Below, one piece after another: positions 1 to 5,065 of a stretch of DNA of 6,744 nucleotides. Source of the DNA: Candidatus Kapaibacterium sp. (GTDB lineage Bacteria > Bacteroidota > Ignavibacteria > Palsa-1295); the NCBI GenBank assembly GCA_025450975.1, contig JANWLI010000186.1:1-6744 (forward strand), read 5' to 3'. Under the pieces are notes generated by a model that saw nothing but the letters and a program-made list of their open reading frames with translations, ran no database searches and was not told the origin of the DNA. Positions within the stretch are counted from its first letter, which is position 1. Each line of letters starts with the position of its first letter. Made by a program: the position numbers and the translations under genes.

Positions 1-378
1 AGCGCGAAGGTTATGGTGCAAATAGCTGATCCGCCACTTCTTATCAGGGAAGCGACCCAGCACAAGTTGCATCGCGCGGCTGCCAATGCCTTTTCGCCAA
101 TGTTCGGGAAAGACGTAGAACTCAGCGACCGAATGCAGATCATCTTTGAGAATGCGACCGAGCGCAAAGCCGCAGACTCCATTTTCATACAGGATAAAGA
201 ACGGGAAACGAGTGGCTTCTTCCCAGTACTTGTCGAAGTACGGATACTTCCAGTTACCCTGCTCGTCTTTAAACTTCTCCGAGCCTTCGAACGCTTCTGC
301 GCTAAGATATTCCTGCAACAACTTCCACAGCAGCGGCTTCTCGTCGATACTTACCGGTTGCAGCGCCACAGAGATCAT
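1..378 (-). CDS. GNAT-family acetyltransferase (C-terminus outside window)
   Basis: Reading the minus strand from the ATG at 376-378 gives 126 open codons that run off the window's left edge. The reading shows the GNAT acetyl-CoA-binding region: a beta-strand EFYVFP (residues 86-91) followed by the pyrophosphate-binding loop RKGIGSRA (95-102; R/Q-x-x-G-x-G/A pattern) and a helix MQLVL. The N-terminal half has YPYFDKYWEE (45-54), then RFPFFILYENGVCGFALG (57-74). This resembles the small predicted acetyltransferases of the COG5628 type, whose N-x-x-A near the C-terminus may match HNLRA at the window edge. The family moves an acetyl group from acetyl-CoA to an amine; the substrate here cannot be inferred. 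The ATG overlaps the TGA of the upstream phosphorylase gene (ATGA), so the two are probably cotranscribed and translationally coupled. The family is secure, the subfamily tentative. It is probably cytosolic, as no signal peptide is visible. Confidence 0.85.
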   Translation of the reverse strand, partial: MISVALQPVSIDEKPLLWKLLQEYLSAEAFEGSEKFKDEQGNWKYPYFDKYWEEATRFPFFILYENGVCGFALGRILKDDLHSVAEFYVFPEHWRKGIGSRAMQLVLGRFPDKKWRISYLHHNLRA

Positions 379-2462
379 AGCCCGTTCGCAGCTTTCGAGT
401 AGAACTTCTGGACGTACTCGGCAAGCATCCGTTCGCTCGTGAATTGCGGGATCACACTTGCCATCGATTCCTTGACGACCTGCACCCAGGCACGGGGAAT
501 ATCGGCAAGATCGCGATCGTAGTACATCGGCACGATCTCCGTCTCTAACAATCGGTAGAGCGCCTCAGCATCATGAGCATCCTGCTCTTCTGGAGTAGCA
601 TTCTCAAGCGAACTTACCGCCCACCCGTTCTTGCCGTTATACCCTTCGCACCACCAGCCGTCGAGTATGGAGCAATTCGGTACACCATTGATCGCAGCCT
701 TCATGCCGCTTGTGCCCGATGCTTCAAGCGGGACGCGTGGCATGTTCAGCCACAGGTCTGCACCCGATACGAGAAATTTTGCCGAGTGCATATCATAGTT
801 CTCCATGAAGAAGATCTTCCCGCGGAAGCGTGGATCTGCTGCATGCTCCCAGATGTCGCGAATGAGGCTCTGGCCATCCGCATCGGCAGGATGCGCCTTG
901 CCGCTAAAGACGATCTGTACGGGACGCTCGGCATTATTGACAAGCTGGCTCAGCCGATTCGGATCGCGAAAGAGTAGCGTCGCGCGCTTATACGTTGCAA
1001 ATCTTCGCGCAAAGCCGATGGTGAACGCATTTGGATCGAAGAGCGCACCACGCACGACGAGGTCGGCGTCCGATTCCGTAAGATGATGCTTGCGTAATTC
1101 CTGCAGGATAAAGCGCTGCAGATTTTTATTCAGCTCAAGCCGCAGGCTCCAGATCACTTCGTCCGGAATGCTGTAGAGATATTTCCAGAATGTCGTATCG
1201 CTAAACTTTCGCTTCCAGTCCAAGCCGAGCAACGAAGTGAAGAGCACGCGCCATTCCTGTGACAACCAGGTCGGAATATGCACGCCGTTCGTCACATGGC
1301 CGATCTCGCCGTACGAGGGCCACATCAAGCGGGAAACCTCCTCGTGCTTATCGCTGACGGCATTGCGATGATTCGTCATGTTCAGCGCAAGGGCCGTCAT
1401 GTTAAATGCATCGCCCCACGTTTCCTTGTGCAGGCCGAGCGCGAGGAATTCTTCGCGTGAGATGCCAAGCTTTGCGATCGTCTCGGAGAAGTACTCTGCG
1501 ATCGTATCAAGATCGAATGCATCGTGACCCGCAGGGACGGGCGTATGCGTCGTGAACAAACTCGTAGCGCGCACACGCTCGAGCGCTTCGTGATAGGAGT
1601 GGCCTTGCTCAACTTCGTTGCGTAAACGCTCGATGAAAAGAAATGCCGCATGTCCCTCGTTCGCATGCCAGACATCAGGTGCGATACCCAGCGCCTTCAA
1701 CGCTCGTATGCCGCCAATGCCGAGCGCCATCTCCTGACGCAGGCGGTAGGACTTATCGCCGCCGTAGAGTCTGCGGGTCAGTTCGCGATCTTCCGGATGG
1801 TTGACTTCAAGGTCAGAATCCATGAGGTAGATCGTCACACGACCAACTTTTATCTTCCAGACCTGTAGGGCAATGGACTGTCCGCTATTATCAGGCAGCA
1901 CCCTAACGATGCACGGCTCGCCATCGGGCGTGCGAGCTAGCTCGAGCGGTGTTTCTATCAGTTTGAGTTGATGATACTCCGCATGCTGCTTGCCCTTGCG
2001 ATCGACGCGCTGCTCGAAATAGCCGTACGGATAGAGAAAGCCGACGGCGACGAGGTTGAGGCCAATATCCGATGCGGTTTTCACATGATCGCCGGCAAGA
2101 ATGCCGAGGCCGCCGCTATAGATCGGCAGGCTTGAGTGTAGGCCGTACTCAGCGGAGAAATAGGCGATCGTCTTATGGTTGATCTGCGGATACTGCGTGG
2201 CAACAAGCGTATCGTTGCGCGTCAGGTCGGATTCGTACTGCGAAACGAGCAGGTGATATGCGTTCAAGAATTGCGGATCGTTCGCCAATGCGTTAAGCCG
2301 TGGCTGGCCGATACTATTAAGCAGCCGCACAGGATTATGCTCGGACTCCCGCCACAGGCGCGGCGAGATCATCCGAAAAACGGCCCGCGCTTCGGCACTC
2401 GATGCCCACCACAGATCGTAGGCAATATCTTTCAGCCGGGCTATGTTTTCTGGCAAGTACAT
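375..2462 (-). CDS. glgP: Alpha-glucan (glycogen/maltodextrin) phosphorylase, short form
   Basis: This PLP-dependent GT35 enzyme releases glucose-1-phosphate from the non-reducing ends of alpha-1,4-glucans in the cytosol. The 695-residue protein opens with MYLPENIARLKDIAYDLWW and EHNPVRLL, typical of the DUF3417 N-terminus of divergent (Thermus-like, TIGR02094-type) phosphorylases. Core motifs follow in order: AYFSAEYG, NEGHAAF, THTPVPAGHDAF, VTNGVHIPTW, RRFATYKRA (phosphate-binding region), FSGKAHPAD, and LEASGTSGMKAAING, where K588 is the PLP Schiff-base lysine, then DGWWCEGY. The protein ends about 107 residues after this lysine. It therefore lacks the roughly 130-residue C-terminal extension of the ~850-residue family members, but the catalytic part looks complete. 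I chose ATG 2460-2462, which has a weak AGAG six bases upstream and fits the family start. A TTG five codons upstream (2475-2477) is the alternative. It overlaps the downstream acetyltransferase gene by 4 nt and is divergent from the hydrolase gene. Confidence 0.95.
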   Translation of the reverse strand: MYLPENIARLKDIAYDLWWASSAEARAVFRMISPRLWRESEHNPVRLLNSIGQPRLNALANDPQFLNAYHLLVSQYESDLTRNDTLVATQYPQINHKTIAYFSAEYGLHSSLPIYSGGLGILAGDHVKTASDIGLNLVAVGFLYPYGYFEQRVDRKGKQHAEYHQLKLIETPLELARTPDGEPCIVRVLPDNSGQSIALQVWKIKVGRVTIYLMDSDLEVNHPEDRELTRRLYGGDKSYRLRQEMALGIGGIRALKALGIAPDVWHANEGHAAFLFIERLRNEVEQGHSYHEALERVRATSLFTTHTPVPAGHDAFDLDTIAEYFSETIAKLGISREEFLALGLHKETWGDAFNMTALALNMTNHRNAVSDKHEEVSRLMWPSYGEIGHVTNGVHIPTWLSQEWRVLFTSLLGLDWKRKFSDTTFWKYLYSIPDEVIWSLRLELNKNLQRFILQELRKHHLTESDADLVVRGALFDPNAFTIGFARRFATYKRATLLFRDPNRLSQLVNNAERPVQIVFSGKAHPADADGQSLIRDIWEHAADPRFRGKIFFMENYDMHSAKFLVSGADLWLNMPRVPLEASGTSGMKAAINGVPNCSILDGWWCEGYNGKNGWAVSSLENATPEEQDAHDAEALYRLLETEIVPMYYDRDLADIPRAWVQVVKESMASVIPQFTSERMLAEYVQKFYSKAANGL

Positions 2463-2522
2463 TGCGCACTCTAACAAGGATGCATGTGGCTAAGTCGCAT
2501 TTCTCTACAATATTTTTTAGTA
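2463..2522. promoter_or_regulatory. 60-bp divergent intergenic region (glgP / hydrolase)
   Basis: This AT-richer spacer separates two divergently read genes, so promoters for both must lie here or reach into the genes. On the plus strand TACAAT (2506-2511) resembles a -10 box, and the overlapping TATTTTTT (2511-2518) matches the Bacteroidota -7 motif TAnnTTTG except at its last base. No convincing -35/-33 partner is visible for either. No CAAAnnTA is present that would give a minus-strand -7 box. If the plus-strand box is used, the transcript would start only a few bases before the ATG at 2523. This is a positional inference; the motif evidence is weak. Confidence 0.3.
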
Positions 2523-3281
2523 ATGAAATTACCGCATTGGCTTGGAGAAACGGTCGAGATCGGCGATGTCAATCTCTACTACGAAGTACACGGCGTAGGG
2601 AAGCCGCTCGTCTGTCTGCATAACTTCACATCGAACTCCCGCTCGCGCTTCGCGGCACTCCTGCCGCAGCTTGCCATGCACTACACATGCTATCTCGTCG
2701 ATCTTCGCGGACATGGCAGAAGCGATAATCCCGGCAATATCTGGACGCACGAGCAATTCTCCCGCGACATCATCGGCTTCATGCAGGCAGTCGATCTGCG
2801 CGATGCCTACGTCATCGCCGCCAGCTCCGGCGCGATGACGATGCTCCGTGTCGCACGCTATGCTCCCGAGCTTGTCCATGCGATGGTGCTCGATTCCGGT
2901 ACGTACCGTGTGCCGCAGGAAGCCCGCCGTCACTACAAAGACCCCGATACGCTTTCCGAAAGTCTCAGGCATTACTACAGTCACGCGAATGAGATCTATG
3001 GCCCGGAGTATGGGCGGACGCTTGCAGAAGTCTTCTACAGCTTCCGTCTTCCGGAATGCGATGTGAATGTTCCGCGCGAGGCGTTACAGGAGATCAAGGC
3101 GCCAACGCTGCTCGTTGCCGGTGACCGCGATATTTTCTTTCCCGCCGATATTCATATGGAGATGAAGCAGGCGATCCCAAACGCGCAACTCGGCATCTAT
3201 CCGCATACGCAGCATATTGTGATGCAGTACCATCCGGAAGAGGTCGCCAAACAGGCGCTCGACTTTTTTAGTAAGGTCTAG
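2523..3281 (+). CDS. Alpha/beta-hydrolase fold protein
   Basis: This 252-residue protein has the standard single-domain alpha/beta-hydrolase layout: N-terminal strands (VNLYYEVHG, PLVCLHNF), VDLRGHGRSDNP after strand 4, nucleophile elbow VIAASSGAM with Ser101, AGDRDIFFP with the probable acid Asp203, and HTQHIVM with the catalytic His231. A modest cap lies between about residues 125 and 185. Two signature positions are unusual: the oxyanion-hole HG motif reads HN (His33-Asn34), and the GxSxG elbow reads AxSxG. The triad is intact, so an active esterase, lactonase or C-C hydrolase is plausible, but the substrate cannot be told from sequence. There is no signal peptide, so it is probably cytosolic. 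I prefer ATG 2523 because the protein then begins just before the first strand. ATG 2484 adds 13 residues and has AAGGA only 3 bases upstream, which is too close for a good ribosome site. The gene stands alone, with a hairpin following its stop. Confidence 0.9.
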   Translation: MKLPHWLGETVEIGDVNLYYEVHGVGKPLVCLHNFTSNSRSRFAALLPQLAMHYTCYLVDLRGHGRSDNPGNIWTHEQFSRDIIGFMQAVDLRDAYVIAASSGAMTMLRVARYAPELVHAMVLDSGTYRVPQEARRHYKDPDTLSESLRHYYSHANEIYGPEYGRTLAEVFYSFRLPECDVNVPREALQEIKAPTLLVAGDRDIFFPADIHMEMKQAIPNAQLGIYPHTQHIVMQYHPEEVAKQALDFFSKV

Positions 3282-3286
3282 AAACA

Positions 3287-3318
3287 GGAAAGGCGGGCGC
3301 TTTAAGCACCCGCCTTCC
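3287..3318. terminator. GC-rich hairpin, probable bidirectional terminator
   Basis: The arms 3290-3300 and 3306-3316 pair as GGCGGG with CCCGCC plus flanking A/T pairs, one C/A mismatch and two inner G-C pairs around a TTTAA loop. The stem can be extended outward by GG/CC (3287-3288 with 3317-3318) through a bulged A. It sits in the 63-bp gap between the stops of two converging genes, six bases after the hydrolase stop. There is no strong T-tract on the plus side; the minus side has only short T runs (CTTTCCTGTTTC). Placement and stem support termination, while the weak T-tract lowers certainty. Confidence 0.65.
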
Positions 3319-3344
3319 GCAGAGAAGGTAGAGAGAAACAACCG

Positions 3345-4088
3345 TTAGTACTTGCCGCCGAGGTTGAACTGGTAGGCGAAGCCGAACGTGAGCGATGGGA
3401 TAACACCATTCGAGAAACTGCGCTCGTTGCCGTCTACGGGAGTGATCTCCGTTTCGATATTGCCGTTCGGGTGCAGCCGGCGCATATAGTATGGGGTCTT
3501 ATCCCACATCTGCGTTAGCGGATAGGCTGCCTTGAGCATGAACTGGAATTTGCCGGTCTCGTCTTCAATGATATTGAATAGAGCGCCCAGGCATATTTCA
3601 ATCTTCATGCCAAGTGAATCAGTCGAAAAATGCTCTTTGCCTGCCGTTGCAGTACCGCCGACTCCATCAGCCAGTTTCATTTCCGCACTCATCGGAAAAC
3701 CGAAATTAAAGCCGATCGTAAAGTCGTTGAACTTCGCACCCGTATAGATATCGAAAGTGGCGACATCGATCTGTGTTGTCACATCGTTTTCCGCTGCCAA
3801 TTCTTTGAAAAAGAAGATGCGGCGGGCATCGTAGACGAGGCCAAAGTTAATACCAAACTTTGGGCTGGTAGCAAAGGTAGTTATCAGACCACCAGAGTAC
3901 GCAAATTTTAACTGTGTTTTCCACGTATGTGGCACTTCCCCGGAGAATACGCTTGCTCCAGCAGTAAAGTAGGGTCCCAGAGAAAAGCGGCGGAAGTTTG
4001 AATCCACCGGTGTTTGGGCGCTGACGCTTGAGGTCAGGACGAAGAGTGCGACAACAGAGAATGCTGTACGAAAGAATAAACGCGACAT
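3345..4088 (-). CDS. Exported protein, probable outer-membrane beta-barrel
   Basis: This 247-residue protein is not assigned to a named family. Residues 1-24 form a clear Sec signal peptide: Arg3 and Arg7, a hydrophobic stretch AFSVVALFVL, then cleavage after SVSA before QTPV, with no lipobox cysteine. The mature part (about 223 residues) is rich in alternating hydrophobic/polar segments with aromatic and glycine residues, such as SLGPYFTAGASVFSG, FGINFGLVYDARR, FTIGFNFGF and a final SLTFGFAYQFNLGG. These look like membrane-spanning beta-strands separated by polar loops. This resembles the small outer-membrane barrels common in Bacteroidota (porin/OmpA-barrel or PorT-like), but the exact family is inference. 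It ends in Tyr rather than the common terminal Phe. It has its own promoter just downstream of dapF and no Shine-Dalgarno before the ATG, so it is probably a separate transcription unit ending at the hairpin near 3300. Ligand and role are unknown. Confidence 0.85.
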   Translation of the reverse strand: MSRLFFRTAFSVVALFVLTSSVSAQTPVDSNFRRFSLGPYFTAGASVFSGEVPHTWKTQLKFAYSGGLITTFATSPKFGINFGLVYDARRIFFFKELAAENDVTTQIDVATFDIYTGAKFNDFTIGFNFGFPMSAEMKLADGVGGTATAGKEHFSTDSLGMKIEICLGALFNIIEDETGKFQFMLKAAYPLTQMWDKTPYYMRRLHPNGNIETEITPVDGNERSFSNGVIPSLTFGFAYQFNLGGKY

Positions 4089-4120
4089 AACAACTGACGT
4101 GTGGCTAGTGAAATCTAGTA

Positions 4121-4153
4121 CAAATATAGCACAATACGAAGGCAGATCGCAAA
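4121..4153 (-). promoter_or_regulatory. Bacteroidota-type promoter (TTTG-N21-TATATTTG)
   Basis: On the minus strand, TATATTTG (4121-4128) is an exact match to the -7 consensus TAnnTTTG, and TTTG (4150-4153) lies 21 bases upstream as the -33 element. This is the arrangement known for the primary sigma factor of Bacteroidota. Transcription would begin near 4114-4118, leaving a leader of roughly 25-30 nt before the ATG at 4088. The -33 box begins just beyond the dapF stop codon (4155-4157), so the promoter fills the 66-bp intergenic gap and serves the beta-barrel gene. The match is seen directly; use in vivo is inferred. Confidence 0.7.
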
Positions 4154-4154
4154 T

Positions 4155-5024
4155 CTATTTCCCGTTGACAGATACAATGCCCCGGCGTTTCAACCGTGCG
4201 CTCCCCTCGAGCCAGAGATTGTGCACATGCTGGTCGCGCGTCTCAAACCCGACGCGGACAAATTCGCCGCTCTGCGTTAGTAAACGAATCGGGAGTTCGG
4301 TGATTTTCCCAAGGGCAAATGTGACCATCGCTGAACTCATACACCCCGTCCCGCAGGCAAGCGTCTCGCCCTCGACGCCGCGCTCGAACGTGCGGATGCG
4401 CAGATATTTCCCTTGCTCGTCTTCGCGCACTTCGATGAAGTTTGCATTCGCGCCCAGCGGCTGCAGGTCGGCATGATTGCGAACGGCAGAGCCGTATCGC
4501 ATAATGTCGAAGTCATCGATAGTGGTAGCCTTCAGCTGCTCGATCTCCGGGAAGAAGACGACAGCATGCTGCGACCCCATATCGACGTAATGAGTGGTCA
4601 CTAACTCTCCGCCGATGGCAAGCTTGAACTTCAGCTTAATATGCTTCGGATCGGAGTAGTAGACGCGGATGATATCGTCGGTATTCGACTCGGCCCGCAC
4701 CACTTCGCCGAGCACTTCAAAATTTGTGTTGCGATCGGTAATGATCCCTGCATCGAACGCTGCCTGCACTGCACAGCGCGCGCCGTTGCCGCAAAGGGCA
4801 CCGAAGCTGCCATCGGGATTATAGAAATTCATCATGAACGGCGCCTTTGCGCTGCGGGCGAGGACGATCATGCCATCCGAGCCAATAATGCCGCTGCGGC
4901 TCGAAACTGTCTGCGCAAGGGCCTTTAGCTTGATCGATTCGACGATAAGCGGATTATTGAACGCGTCGATAACGACAAACTCGTTGCCGGCGCCGGAGTA
5001 CAGAGATATCGGGATTTCACGCAT
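4155..5024 (-). CDS. dapF: Diaminopimelate epimerase
   Basis: DapF interconverts LL- and meso-diaminopimelate without a cofactor, supplying meso-DAP for lysine and peptidoglycan synthesis in the cytosol. The 289-residue product has both catalytic cysteines in their family contexts: Cys78 in NPDGSFGALCGNGARC and Cys224 in GETLACGTGC. Other conserved pieces are YSGAGNEFVVID (9-20), SSRSGIIGSDG (41-51), ANANFIEV (192-199) and the substrate-contacting ERG (214-216). The usual GNPH loop reads GSQH (150-153), a variation at a position that also varies in related phyla. Length is normal (about 270-290). I chose the ATG at 5022-5024 because the protein then begins eight residues before the first family motif. 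A TTG at 5073-5075 would add 17 residues and overlap comEC; there is no clear Shine-Dalgarno for either. It follows comEC by 41 nt in the same direction and is probably cotranscribed with it. Confidence 0.95.
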   Translation of the reverse strand: MREIPISLYSGAGNEFVVIDAFNNPLIVESIKLKALAQTVSSRSGIIGSDGMIVLARSAKAPFMMNFYNPDGSFGALCGNGARCAVQAAFDAGIITDRNTNFEVLGEVVRAESNTDDIIRVYYSDPKHIKLKFKLAIGGELVTTHYVDMGSQHAVVFFPEIEQLKATTIDDFDIMRYGSAVRNHADLQPLGANANFIEVREDEQGKYLRIRTFERGVEGETLACGTGCMSSAMVTFALGKITELPIRLLTQSGEFVRVGFETRDQHVHNLWLEGSARLKRRGIVSVNGK

Positions 5025-5065
5025 GAACCGACAAGAACGCTCGGAGGGGAGTGACTCATTCCATG

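Noticed and set aside
13..402. 129-codon plus-strand reading frame at the left edge
   Set aside because: It is antisense to the acetyltransferase frame, which carries a clear GNAT motif and overlaps glgP properly. The plus-strand product shows no recognisable motif.
2475..2477. TTG start for glgP adding five residues
   Set aside because: An ATG at 2460-2462 gives the usual family N-terminus (MYLPENIARL) with a weak AGAG upstream. The TTG has no better ribosome site.
2529..2984. 151-codon minus-strand frame opposite the hydrolase
   Set aside because: The plus strand encodes a complete alpha/beta-hydrolase with triad; the antisense product has no recognisable motif.
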